A DNA stretch of 64,000 nt from Flavimaribacter sp039888615 (lineage in GTDB: Bacteria > Pseudomonadota > Alphaproteobacteria > Rhizobiales > Rhizobiaceae): NCBI GenBank assembly GCA_039888615.1, contig JBDQQS010000018.1, one strand, 5' to 3'. Shown here piece by piece: positions 51,805 to 60,880 of this stretch. The notes below the pieces were generated by a model, which was not told where the DNA came from, ran no database searches, and saw only the letters and a program-made list of their open reading frames with translations. The stretch's first letter is position 1; each line of letters opens with the position of its first letter. The translations under genes and the position numbers were made by a program.

Positions 51805-53898
51805 ATGACACGACGCCTTACAGCGACTTTGATGATTTCAACCGCCTTGCTCGCCATATCCGGACCCGGTTTCGCGATGACACTGCTGGAAGACGTGCCG
51901 GTGCCGACGCCGCGACCTTCTGTGGATCGCGCATTCGTCGCCGAGGAAGCCTCGCCTTCCTATGAGACCACCGCATCGATACCGCGCGCCGCCAGCCCCG
52001 CAGCCGTCTCGCCAAAGCTGAAAACCGGCCTCGACGCGTTGAAGGCGGATCAGATCGACAAGGCGCGCGCGATGCGCGACAGCCTGCCCCGCGGATCGCT
52101 CGACAACCACATCCTGACCTGGGCGATCGCCGTATCGGGCGCCAAGGGCGTTCCCTCCGCTGACATCGCGGCGGCCTCCCGCGAACTGCAAGACTGGCCT
52201 GGGCTTAATTCCCTCCGCGGCAATTCGGAAGAGGCGCTTTACGAAGAATACCGCGACCGCAAGGCGACCGCCCGGCAGATCGTCGCGGCTTTCGGAAACT
52301 CGACGCCGGAAACGGTCGATGGCTCGATCGCGCTTGCCCGCGCGCTGCACGCGACCGGCGATTCGAAGAAGGCGGCCAAGGTGATTTCCAACCTCTGGCG
52401 CACAAAAGCGCTTGATCGCTCGACCGAGAATCTCGTGAAGTCCGAGTTTTCCGGCCTGTTGACGCAGGCCGACCACAAGCGGCGAATGGATATGCTCCTT
52501 TACAGGGACCGCGTGTCCCAGGCGAAGAGGGTCGAGGGGCTCGCGAAGGCACAATCGCTCTTCAATGCCCGCGCCGGTCTGAGCCAGCGCAGCGGCAATA
52601 CGGGCAAACTGCTGGACGCCGTCGATTCGAGCTGGCATCGCGACCCGATTTATATTCACGCCCGCGCAAAATATTACCGCCAGGCGGATAAATACGAGAC
52701 TGCGGCGAAATGGCTTCTGAAAGCCCCGCGTAACGCCGACGCGCTGGTCGACACGCATGAATGGTGGACCGAGCAGCGCATCGTTTCCCGGTCGCTCGCC
52801 GAAAAGGGCGACTACCGGCTCGCCTACAAGGTGGCCACACAACACACAGCGACGGACGCCGGCGACTATGTCGACGCTGAATGGCACGCCGGCTGGTACG
52901 CGCTGCGCGGTCTCAATGACAGAAAAACGGCTGCGCGCCATTTTCAGGCCGGGCTCGACCGTTCCGCCACGCCGCTTTCGAGATCGCGCTTCTTCTACTG
53001 GCTCGGCCGGGCGGCGGAGAAAGGCGGACCGGGCTCCGCCAAAGCGCTGTTCGCCAAAGCCGCGGAATACCCCGGAACCTATTACGGACAACTTGCTTCC
53101 GCAAAACTGAACCGCAAGTCGATCCGGATCGACTACCCCTCCCCGACGCCGGCGGAACGCCAGAGGTTTTCCCAGCGCGAATCCGTGCTCGCCATCAAAC
53201 GCCTGAACGACGCCGGGCACGGCTATCGGGCGACCAGGCTCTACCTGGCGCTTGCCGAAGAGCTCGACAGTCCGGGAGAAATCGCGCTGCTGACCGCCAT
53301 GGCCGAACGCGAGGGCGATCATCGCATGTCGCTGCTCGTCGGAAAGGCCGCCTTCGCCCGGAATTCTGACGTCGCGGCGCTCGCCTTTCCGATCGGCGTC
53401 ATTCCAGCCAGCGCCAATATCGGCGGCTCCGGAAAGGCGCTGGCCTACGCGATCGCCAGGCAGGAAAGCGCCTTCGATCCGGCTGCGGTCAGCGGCGCCA
53501 ATGCGCGCGGCCTGCTGCAGCTGTTGCCGTCGACGGCGAAACTTGTGGCGCGCAAGCATGGCCTTTCCTACTCCGAATCCCGCCTTACCAGCGACGCCGC
53601 CTACAACGCCACGCTCGGCGCGCACTATCTCGGCGAGCACATCTCCGATTTCGGCGGCTCCTATATCCTGACCTTCGTCGCCTACAATGCCGGCCCGCGT
53701 CGCTCGACGGAATGGATCGAGCGTTTCGGCGACCCCCACGGCAAGTCAATCGACGAGGTCGTGGACTGGGTGGAAAGCATCCCCTACCCAGAGACCCGCA
53801 ATTACGTGCAGCGGGTGATGGAAAACTATCAGGTCTACAAGACCCGGCTGGGACAGGACGCGGATATCGTAAGCGATCTGCGATATGGCCGTCGCTGA
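51805..53898 (+). CDS. Soluble lytic murein transglycosylase (Slt family)
   Basis: This 697-residue periplasmic enzyme cleaves peptidoglycan glycan strands. It has a signal peptide (about residues 1-25, LMISTALLAISGPGFAM), a long alpha-helical superhelix region (about 60-500) and a C-terminal GEWL-type domain. The catalytic glutamate is in AIARQESAFDPAAVS, followed by GLLQLLPSTA and YNATLGAHYL. The ATG at 51805 is preferred; the frame is open for 24 more codons upstream. Confidence 0.9.
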   Translation: MTRRLTATLMISTALLAISGPGFAMTLLEDVPVPTPRPSVDRAFVAEEASPSYETTASIPRAASPAAVSPKLKTGLDALKADQIDKARAMRDSLPRGSLDNHILTWAIAVSGAKGVPSADIAAASRELQDWPGLNSLRGNSEEALYEEYRDRKATARQIVAAFGNSTPETVDGSIALARALHATGDSKKAAKVISNLWRTKALDRSTENLVKSEFSGLLTQADHKRRMDMLLYRDRVSQAKRVEGLAKAQSLFNARAGLSQRSGNTGKLLDAVDSSWHRDPIYIHARAKYYRQADKYETAAKWLLKAPRNADALVDTHEWWTEQRIVSRSLAEKGDYRLAYKVATQHTATDAGDYVDAEWHAGWYALRGLNDRKTAARHFQAGLDRSATPLSRSRFFYWLGRAAEKGGPGSAKALFAKAAEYPGTYYGQLASAKLNRKSIRIDYPSPTPAERQRFSQRESVLAIKRLNDAGHGYRATRLYLALAEELDSPGEIALLTAMAEREGDHRMSLLVGKAAFARNSDVAALAFPIGVIPASANIGGSGKALAYAIARQESAFDPAAVSGANARGLLQLLPSTAKLVARKHGLSYSESRLTSDAAYNATLGAHYLGEHISDFGGSYILTFVAYNAGPRRSTEWIERFGDPHGKSIDEVVDWVESIPYPETRNYVQRVMENYQVYKTRLGQDADIVSDLRYGRR

Positions 53899-53956
53899 GA
53901 AATTGTTCTATTCCCTTGGCGCAAGACAAAAAGCCTTCGAAGCCTGAGGGGAACTG

Positions 53957-54862
53957 ATGCAAGCCGACACCGATAGCGGATACCACTCCGTCACCTATTC
54001 ATCACCGGACGGATTGAGGCTGCACGCCCGCATTTACGGACGCGACAATCCCGCGGCGCGCGACCGTACGCCATTGATCAGCCTGCCCGGTCTTACGCGC
54101 AATAGCGCGGATTTCCACCAGTTCGCCCTACTGATTAGCGGGCATGAGACAACGCCCCGCCGGGTTGTCTGCTTCGACTATCGCGGGCGGGGCGGCTCGG
54201 AATGGGACAAGGACAGGAAGCATTACAACATCCTGACGGAAGCCGAAGATATCGTCGCCGGCTGTACTGCGCTCGACGTTCCGCACGGCGTGTTTCTCGG
54301 AACCTCCCGCGGCGTCCTGATCATCATGGCGCTCGCAGCGACCCGGCCGGGCGCGATCAAGGCCGCCATCTTCAACGACGCCGGGCCGGTAATCGACGGC
54401 GATGGACTGGCGCAGATCATGAGTTATCACGACCACAGAAACCAGCCGAATTCCATGGCCGAGGCGACGGCGATGATGAAGGAGGCGCATGGCAAATCCT
54501 TTCCGGTTCTGAGCGACGAGGACTGGCTGGACTACGCCGAGGCGACCTTCGTCGAAAAGGACGGTCGGCTGGTCGGCAATTTCGATCCGGCGATCGCCGA
54601 AATGTTGCGCGAGATCAATTTGAACGCGCCGCTGCCGACGATGTGGCCGCAATTCGACGGCCTCGGCGCCGTGCCCCTGATGACCTTGCGGGGCGAGCAT
54701 TCGAAACTGCTTTCCGAGGAATCGGTGCACCTGATGGCGGAAAGACATCCGGGCATGCGTTCTGTCACCGTTCCCGGCCAGGGACATGCGCCGATACTGC
54801 ATCTGGGCGGACTTCCGGATACGATCATGACCTTTCTGGAGTCCGTGCCGGAAGCAAATTGA
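53957..54862 (+). CDS. Alpha/beta hydrolase
   Basis: This 301-residue alpha/beta hydrolase has the nucleophile elbow GTSRG (Ser near residue 116) in VFLGTSRGVL and the catalytic histidine in VPGQGHAPIL. Residues PLISLPGLTRNSADF form the oxyanion region. It resembles esterases and lactonases; the substrate is unknown. GAGGGGAACTG precedes the ATG. It lies 56 nt before the PP-loop gene and could belong to that operon or be separate. Confidence 0.84.
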   Translation: MQADTDSGYHSVTYSSPDGLRLHARIYGRDNPAARDRTPLISLPGLTRNSADFHQFALLISGHETTPRRVVCFDYRGRGGSEWDKDRKHYNILTEAEDIVAGCTALDVPHGVFLGTSRGVLIIMALAATRPGAIKAAIFNDAGPVIDGDGLAQIMSYHDHRNQPNSMAEATAMMKEAHGKSFPVLSDEDWLDYAEATFVEKDGRLVGNFDPAIAEMLREINLNAPLPTMWPQFDGLGAVPLMTLRGEHSKLLSEESVHLMAERHPGMRSVTVPGQGHAPILHLGGLPDTIMTFLESVPEAN

Positions 54863-54918
54863 ACAGGCTGGCCGGACGCTTATAACATCATGGCTGAGCG
54901 CCGAACGGAATCGACCAC

Positions 54919-56082
54919 GTGTTACCGCCACTGAACCTGTCCTTCGACGGACCTGACGCCCCGTCCGACCGGGTCGACGTGAGCTTTGCGTGGGGTAAGG
55001 CGCGCCGGACAACTTACTTTTCCTGCCCCGGTCACCCGCTGCGAAAAAGCGGCGACGCGTTGTTCTGTCTCGGCCTCGTCCCGGCCATGGAAATCGGCGT
55101 CGATCTCCACATCCACAGCCCCGTGGATCAGGCGCTCCTGGACAACGGCCAGAAGATCCAGGAACTGCTTTGCCGGTGGTATCCGGGATACAGGCCCGTC
55201 AAGATACACGCTGAAGCGACGACCCGCCAATATCCGGACGGCCGCGGCAGCGGCGTTTTCTACTCCGGCGGCGTTGATTCGTCCTATTCGCTGGCGGACG
55301 CGAGCGATCGTCTCGACGCCCTCGTCACGCTTGTCGGCGCGGACGTCGATATCGGCGACACGCGCCAGGCCAGCCATCTCGACGGCGTGGTGAGGCAGGT
55401 CGGCGCCCGGTACGGACTGGAGCCGTTTATTGTCCACACGGATATCCGGCGGGTATCGGACCGGCTGGTCGGATGGGTCGAGTATCACGGCGCGCTGCTC
55501 GCCGCCGTCAGGCACATGCTCGCCGACCGCCTGGAAAACCAGCTCATCGCCTCTTCCGCGGACGAGTCCTCCTGGAACCGGCGGTGGGGGTCGCATCCGG
55601 CGCTCGACCCTCTGTTCGGAACGCCGGGAGCCCGCATCGAGCACCATGGCCTTGTCGACCGGCTGTCCAAGGTGGCGAGAATCATCGATGAGCCCGACCT
55701 GATGTCCAATCTGAGGGTCTGCGATTATTCTGTCGACAATTGCGGAGTTTGCGAAGACTGCACCTTCATGTTGATGGCGCTGGACGTGCTTGATGGATTT
55801 GACCGCGCTCCCACGTTCAGCCGGGCGCCGGTCGATCCGGCGCGGGTGCGCGTGACGGGGGAAGGATCGATATCCGATCTGACCAAGCTCCGGCAGGCGT
55901 TCATCGAGCGAAAACCTTCCTCGCCCGCGGTGGACTATCTGACGAAGGCCTTTGCCCGATACGACAGGGAAAAGCTGACCCGGCGCTGGGCGCCGTATGA
56001 TGAATGGCGGAGAAAATTCAAGCGATTGAAGCGACAGCAGCGCTATCGCGTCGCCAGTCGCGGAGGAGACGGTAAGGCGTGA
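54919..56082 (+). CDS. PP-loop ATP pyrophosphatase of unknown pathway
   Basis: This 387-residue protein has the PP-loop SGGVDSSYSLAD near residue 115, as in QueC, asparagine synthetase and ThiI, which adenylate a substrate with release of pyrophosphate. A CxxCxxC-type cluster (DNCGVCEDC, near residue 275) could bind zinc, as in QueC. The N-terminal 110 residues have an unrecognised fold and begin LNLSFDGPDAPSDRVDV. The start is GTG, since no ATG occurs in this frame after the stop at 54895. The gene overlaps the next one by 4 nt. It probably activates a carboxylate or amide for the partner enzymes. Confidence 0.78.
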   Translation: MLPPLNLSFDGPDAPSDRVDVSFAWGKARRTTYFSCPGHPLRKSGDALFCLGLVPAMEIGVDLHIHSPVDQALLDNGQKIQELLCRWYPGYRPVKIHAEATTRQYPDGRGSGVFYSGGVDSSYSLADASDRLDALVTLVGADVDIGDTRQASHLDGVVRQVGARYGLEPFIVHTDIRRVSDRLVGWVEYHGALLAAVRHMLADRLENQLIASSADESSWNRRWGSHPALDPLFGTPGARIEHHGLVDRLSKVARIIDEPDLMSNLRVCDYSVDNCGVCEDCTFMLMALDVLDGFDRAPTFSRAPVDPARVRVTGEGSISDLTKLRQAFIERKPSSPAVDYLTKAFARYDREKLTRRWAPYDEWRRKFKRLKRQQRYRVASRGGDGKA

Positions 56083-57332
56083 CACAGTCATCGCAGGCAA
56101 CGATGCGGCGTATCTTCGGCGAGGACGTGTTCATCGCGCCGAGGCTCATGGAGGAAATGAGCGAGTGGGTGATCGATGATCTGAACACGATCGAGTTCAT
56201 GACGGCGGGCCTTGTGGCCGTGGCGGGCGACATGCCGATGCTGGTTCATGAATCGACCATGTCGCCCGACAGCTTGTCCGCCATGAAGGACTGCGGCCTC
56301 AGCATCGGCGAGAACGTGATCACCTACAGGGATCGGCAGGACTATATCGAGCAGGTGACGGCGATGGCGGCTTCGGGACTGAAGCCGGTTTTCCAGCACG
56401 CCAATCCGCCGGGCCTGTTTGATGATTGCGATCCGGCGATACGCGAGGAAACGATCTGCTTTCTGAACGACAAATCCAATCTCGGTGAACTGGCCGGGCG
56501 GAACAACGCGCCCGCGCGAAGAATCCTCGACCCATTCGACGAGGCGGCGGTGCTTGGCCTGAAGACGCCGACCGTTCTCAAGGTGGCGACGGACAAGCCC
56601 AATGGCGGCGCGACCGATGTCGCGATCTGCCGCAAGAGGCGCCACCTGCCCCGGGCCTGCAAAAAACTTTCCAGCGCTGATCGTGTGATCGTCGAAGACT
56701 ACATCCAGGCGTCTGCAAACTGGAGCGTGCGCTATGAAATCTTGCGCGCCGAACCGCCCCGATCCTCCGGCCAAAGCAAGCAGATCTGCATGCGAAACGG
56801 CGTCCATGTCGGCAATCTGGCGTGCTCCGGAGACGCTCCCCCGGACGCTGTTCTTGACCTTGCGCGCGCCATCGCCGAGGCGGGCCGTGAACGCGGCTAT
56901 TTCGGCTTGGCCGGTTTCGACATACTGCTCGATCGCGACGGTCGCGCCTGGGCGATCGACCTGAACTTCCGCATGACGTCGAGTTCGGCCTTCGGCTATC
57001 TTTTCGACGCGTTGGCGGAGCCGCGCGCCATGACCTGCGGCAGGCTCGCATTCTGTTTCATCGATCATGGTCTGTCGTCCTTTCTAGCCCGGTGCCGCCC
57101 GGCGTTCGAAGCCGGCTGGCTGGTTCCCGTCTCGACATTCGACCCGGAATTCGGAGTAGCTGATCCCGGCCAGGCGCGATGCCGTATGATGATCATGGGT
57201 CGCGACGAAGACGACCTGGTTCGCAACGAACGCCGGCTGGAAGCCCTGGGCGCCGAATTTCACCCGCTTCGAAAGCCGCCGTTCTGGCGAGCCTTTTTGC
57301 CTTCCTCCCTGTTCCGCGCCCCCTCTTTCTGA
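56079..57332 (+). CDS. ATP-grasp ligase-like protein
   Basis: This 417-residue protein shows the ATP-grasp C-terminal pattern FDILLDRDGRAWAIDLNFR (about residues 277-296), where Asp and Asn bind magnesium, followed by MTSSSAFGYLFD. An earlier lysine block, TVLKVATDKPNGG, would hold the ATP. The first 130 residues resemble the pre-ATP-grasp domain but I cannot name a subfamily. Members form amide or ester bonds through acyl phosphates. The start is GTG, overlapping the PP-loop stop in GTGA. Seven nt separate its stop from the GNAT frame. Confidence 0.76.
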   Translation: MTQSSQATMRRIFGEDVFIAPRLMEEMSEWVIDDLNTIEFMTAGLVAVAGDMPMLVHESTMSPDSLSAMKDCGLSIGENVITYRDRQDYIEQVTAMAASGLKPVFQHANPPGLFDDCDPAIREETICFLNDKSNLGELAGRNNAPARRILDPFDEAAVLGLKTPTVLKVATDKPNGGATDVAICRKRRHLPRACKKLSSADRVIVEDYIQASANWSVRYEILRAEPPRSSGQSKQICMRNGVHVGNLACSGDAPPDAVLDLARAIAEAGRERGYFGLAGFDILLDRDGRAWAIDLNFRMTSSSAFGYLFDALAEPRAMTCGRLAFCFIDHGLSSFLARCRPAFEAGWLVPVSTFDPEFGVADPGQARCRMMIMGRDEDDLVRNERRLEALGAEFHPLRKPPFWRAFLPSSLFRAPSF

Positions 57333-57345
57333 TAGCCAAGTGACA

Positions 57346-58386
57346 ATGGGACTCACCCTCGAAATCATCCGAAGCCAGCAGGCGCTGGAGGCGCTTCGTC
57401 CCGAATGGGACGCCCTCCACGCCCGGTGTTACGCCAAGGCGTTTTTCAACGATCATCGCGCGGTGATGCTGAACTGGGCGCGCCACCGGGAGGCGCGATC
57501 GAATTCGCTCCACATCGTCACCATGCGACAGTCGGGCGAGCTCTTCTTTGCAGCCCCGATGATACAGCAGCGCGACCGGATCGGCACCTCGACGCTGAAA
57601 TGGCTGACGTCTCTGACGCCGCTCTACGACGACGTGCTCATCGCGCCGGAGGCGAATGTCGACGTGATCGCCGGTCAGTTCGCCAGGCATGTCCGCTCCA
57701 TACCGTTTGCACGCAAGCTCAAAGTCTCGATTGTGCGGGAAGATTCCAGTCTCAATGCGATCCTTTCCAGTATGGGGCCTGTCGATTCGAGCGAGCATCC
57801 GGCGCTCGAAGCAGACCTGAAAAACTATGCCGATCGGGACGCCTATTTTGCCGACAAACCGGCCAAAAGCCGCAAGAGATACCGTTTATATTTCAACAGG
57901 TTGTCGCAACTTGGAGAAACGAAATTCAACCTGTATGACGCTGACTCCGACCTGAAATCCGAGATTTCCTGGATATTCGATGTCAAGCGCGACTGGGCCA
58001 TGGAGCGCTCCGGAGACAAGGGCTGGATTTCCCAGCCTGAAACGGAGCAATGGTTTCAGTCCTTCAGCGAATCGCTGCCTGGAAAGTCTCAAGTTCTGAC
58101 CCTGACATGCGGCGACAAACGGGTCGTTTCTGCGTTGTTCTACGTTCACAAGGACACGCTTTTCGGCTCGAAGATCGCCTATGATCCGGAGTTCTCCCAT
58201 GCCTCGCCGGGTCTGCTTCTCATGATCGAGCTCTGTCGCGTCGCGATCGATCTCGGAATGCGCCGCGTCGACATCATGACGGGCGATTCGAGCTGGAAGA
58301 GACGCTTCGCAACCTTCTCTGTACCGATCAACAGCTATCGCCTGTCTCTTGACCCATGGCGGCTCCACCGCAAGACATGGATCTGA
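57346..58386 (+). CDS. CelD/FemAB-like GNAT acyl- or aminoacyltransferase
   Basis: This 346-residue protein has two-lobed GNAT architecture of the BioF2/CelD group. It begins LEIIRSQQALEALRPEWDAL and has the C-terminal core TCGDKRVVSALFYVHKDTLF followed by SPGLLLMIELCRVAIDLGMR. Such proteins occur in polysaccharide and lipopeptide pathways, where they add acyl or aminoacyl groups. A GTG six nt upstream is also possible. It is the third gene of the PP-loop operon. Confidence 0.77.
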   Translation: MGLTLEIIRSQQALEALRPEWDALHARCYAKAFFNDHRAVMLNWARHREARSNSLHIVTMRQSGELFFAAPMIQQRDRIGTSTLKWLTSLTPLYDDVLIAPEANVDVIAGQFARHVRSIPFARKLKVSIVREDSSLNAILSSMGPVDSSEHPALEADLKNYADRDAYFADKPAKSRKRYRLYFNRLSQLGETKFNLYDADSDLKSEISWIFDVKRDWAMERSGDKGWISQPETEQWFQSFSESLPGKSQVLTLTCGDKRVVSALFYVHKDTLFGSKIAYDPEFSHASPGLLLMIELCRVAIDLGMRRVDIMTGDSSWKRRFATFSVPINSYRLSLDPWRLHRKTWI

Positions 58387-58431
58387 ACGCGACGCAGGCC
58401 ACTCACGCTTGCGGGAAAACCTTTCGAACAA

Positions 58432-59505
58432 TCAGACGAAGCGGCTGGTCGTGATGCTGAACCAGCCGAGAAACTGTTCCGGCGCCTTGTGAATCCCCTC
58501 CAGCATGTACTCGCCGGCCTTCAGCGCCAGCCTCGCCATGGCCTCATTGTCACGACCTTTTCCGAGACGGGCCGGAGCCGCCATATCGTTTAACGCCGGG
58601 CTGAAATCGGCGCGGTAGCTTTTGAACGGCTCCGTTTCTATGGCGTTCATCGCATGAAGCGGCGTTCCGCGCCGCGTCGCCATGGAAAGCGCAGTGGTCG
58701 CCATGCTCATATAGGCGCCCTCGACCAGGGGAACTTCCACGAAACTGCTGCCTGAAAACGAGTTGTTGGTAATGATTATCAGCGCGCCGTCGTCCAGCAG
58801 ATTCAGTATTTTCCGGGTGACGGCGGCGCCGTCGTCCCTGTCGAACGTCAGGCGATCAGCCAGATACCGGTCTTCCGCCGACAGGACGACCTTGTTGAGT
58901 GTGCGTATTCCAAACGAGGAGTGGGAGAAGCCGTGCTGCTCGACGCTGATCTGTACGGGCTTGAGACCTTCGTTCCAGAGCACGCGCTTGCCGAAGAGCG
59001 TCTGCGTCGCGAATTGGTTGGCCCATAAAATCGCGCCCTTGCCGGCCTTCAGCGACGACTTAACGTGTTCCAGCCCCTGTGACGACAGGTCCACAGTGCG
59101 CTTGCCGCGGGTGAATTCCGCCGTGATTGCGAGCCGCCGACGCATCTGATGCGCGCGCCAGTCTTCATGAAGTTTCCGAACCTGATCCGCATCGCGCATG
59201 TCCAGGATCGCCGCAGCCCTGATGGCGAGAGCCTCCAGTTGCTTGCGCCTCGCCTTTGCGAGACGAAAGCGCGCGGCGCCGTCGCAATAGGCGCTCCAGG
59301 TGGAAATCGGAGCAAGGGCGGACACCGCGAAAGCGCCGCCCATCGACAGAATTTCCCTGACGTCGCTTTCGGCAAAGCGTCTGCGATGCGCTTCGGCCTG
59401 CGCCATCCGGACGAAGAAATCAGCTGTCTCGCCATTGTCCCCCGCATCGACGGAAGCAATCTTCCTGAAACTAAAAAAATCGGATTTCCGTGTTTCCCGC
59501 GTCAC
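58432..59505 (-). CDS. Divergent LpxL/HtrB-like acyltransferase homologue
   Basis: This 357-residue protein shows the layout of lipid A lauroyl-type acyltransferases in its second half: AGKGAILWANQFATQTLFGK, then SHSSFGIRTLN, DDGALIIITNNSFSGSSFVE and GAYMSMATTALSMA. The catalytic HxxxxD/E of the family is not visible; the place where it should be reads WANQFATQ. It may be inactive or use other residues. The start is GTG (59503-59505) after AAGGGA. It converges on the PP-loop operon with a 45-nt gap. Confidence 0.62.
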   Translation of the reverse strand: MTRETRKSDFFSFRKIASVDAGDNGETADFFVRMAQAEAHRRRFAESDVREILSMGGAFAVSALAPISTWSAYCDGAARFRLAKARRKQLEALAIRAAAILDMRDADQVRKLHEDWRAHQMRRRLAITAEFTRGKRTVDLSSQGLEHVKSSLKAGKGAILWANQFATQTLFGKRVLWNEGLKPVQISVEQHGFSHSSFGIRTLNKVVLSAEDRYLADRLTFDRDDGAAVTRKILNLLDDGALIIITNNSFSGSSFVEVPLVEGAYMSMATTALSMATRRGTPLHAMNAIETEPFKSYRADFSPALNDMAAPARLGKGRDNEAMARLALKAGEYMLEGIHKAPEQFLGWFSITTSRFV

Positions 59506-59626
59506 TCAAAATTTCCCTTGTCGTCACTATCCGTGGGTAACGGCTGATTGGTCCGGCATTGCGGCAGTCTTGCAAATTCACGGTTTTCAGATTTACGTCA
59601 AATCGACAAATTTGATAATTCGTTTT

Positions 59627-60586
59627 CTACCTGTGTTCTTGATCCGGGGACCATCCGGCGCCTCTCGCGCCAGGCAGACCATGCTGCTTCCCCAAGGGAG
59701 TTGCGGTTTTCCAGAAATTGGTCGTCGATCGGATGGCTGCCACTGGTCGTTGGTATGGCGCCAAGGCGTGTTCATGACCACTGACCGCGTGATGCAAGCC
59801 GGGCGAAGGGCCGGAAAAACGTCTTTCCTTCGACAACACATGGCCAGGGAGCCGGCTTGGGCATGCTTTCGAATTAAAAATAACACTTATGTATCTGTTA
59901 TTATTTGGTATTACAGCCTTTGCAGCGTCTTCTCCGGATCTGGCTTCGTTTCGGGATTCCGCCTTTTCCGGCGCTTCGGCGATCTGGCTTCGTTTCGGGA
60001 ATCCGGGATTTTGCGGTCCGTCCGGCGCAACTGGCGGCGGGGTTTCGGCTTCAGCGGGGCATGCGATCCAGGCTTTGAACGCCTTTTTTCGCCGGGCGCG
60101 CGCTTCGTTGCGGTAGCGCCGGAGGAGCCGGGCCGGATCTTCCAAGCGGCGTGCGGCCCGCGGGTCGAGGAGAGCGTTGAACAGGCTCATCACCCTGCGG
60201 TCTTCCGATCGGGTGAGGCTTTCGCCGGCAAGCGCGCGCTTCATCAACTCCGCGTCGTCGCAATCGTCAGGGTAAGGCGCGGCCAAATTCCTTCCCGCCT
60301 CGAAATCGCTGAGCGCGCGTTGGCAGGTTTCAAGCCGGGCCTCGGCTTCGGCCAGCGCCAGGGCGCGGAAGCTGCGTTCGTCGCAGGGAATGAAATCGGC
60401 AAGCGTCAAGTCTGGCCGGCCGAGAATGATGCGAAGCCACAGGCCGACGCGCGACGGCTGAGGCTTCGCGGTCGCGCCGTGCTTGCGGGCGTTGCCTGCC
60501 GCGGCGGCCTTGCCCGCCTCGGTTCTTGGTCCTGTGCTGTTGCCGGCATTCGCCCGGTTGCGCTGGACGATGTGTTGCGCAGTCAC
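59627..60586 (-). CDS. Conserved protein with STGPRT/NARKHG N-terminal motif
   Basis: This 319-residue protein begins with a motif seen in many bacterial orphan proteins: NRANAGNSTGPRTEAGKAA followed by NARKHGAT. The middle is helical and rich in Arg, Glu and Ala. The last 100 residues look degenerate, with direct repeats read in different frames, so the true C-terminus may end earlier. The start is GTG after CGGAGGCGCC. No function is known. Confidence 0.6.
   Translation of the reverse strand: MTAQHIVQRNRANAGNSTGPRTEAGKAAAAGNARKHGATAKPQPSRVGLWLRIILGRPDLTLADFIPCDERSFRALALAEAEARLETCQRALSDFEAGRNLAAPYPDDCDDAELMKRALAGESLTRSEDRRVMSLFNALLDPRAARRLEDPARLLRRYRNEARARRKKAFKAWIACPAEAETPPPVAPDGPQNPGFPKRSQIAEAPEKAESRNEARSGEDAAKAVIPNNNRYISVIFNSKACPSRLPGHVLSKERRFSGPSPGLHHAVSGHEHALAPYQRPVAAIRSTTNFWKTATPLGKQHGLPGARGAGWSPDQEHR
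59937..60005. repeat. 25-nt direct repeat, 44-nt period
   Basis: GATCTGGCTTCGTTTCGGGA followed by a variable base and TCCG occurs at 59937-59961 and 59981-60005 with one mismatch. The period is not a multiple of three, so inside the minus-strand gene the two copies are read in different frames. Confidence 0.6.
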
Positions 60587-60760
60587 GGCGCCTCCGGATC
60601 AAGGCCGGTTGTCTGGCGTGACAGGGTCTGAAGACTACAAATCACTGTGTCGCCTTGTCGTGATTTTGGGCACGCTTCATAGCACGCATAGCGCGAAATA
60701 GCAAGGGATTGCTCCTGATTTGTTCTCATCGTGAGCCATCGACTTGGAAAAAGGAGGCCG

Positions 60761-60811
60761 ATGTGCCAACTTCAAAGCATCAAATTATCCCATTCGGAAG
60801 ATGTCGGGTAA
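60761..60811 (+). CDS. Possible 16-residue leader peptide
   Basis: A very strong ribosome-binding site (AAGGAGG, 2-3 nt from an ATG) opens a 16-codon frame, MCQLQSIKLSHSEDVG. It lies 70 nt upstream of the secreted-protein gene at 60881 in a 294-nt gap that is otherwise empty. It could be a leader peptide; the spacing is short and nothing else supports it. Confidence 0.25.
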   Translation: MCQLQSIKLSHSEDVG

Positions 60812-60880
60812 GAACTATTGAAACGCATCACCAGTCCTGTGTCTAAGACTTAACCATTCAAGCAACAAATGGAACGCGAA

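Noticed and set aside
51838..53739. A 633-codon open frame antisense to the lytic transglycosylase gene
   Set aside because: It mirrors the codon pattern of the real gene, has no ribosome-binding site and no domain. High-GC genes commonly leave such antisense frames.
54922..56100. A 392-codon open frame antisense to the PP-loop gene
   Set aside because: The plus-strand frame contains SGGVDSS and a cysteine cluster and is coupled to its neighbour; the antisense frame has no recognisable motif.
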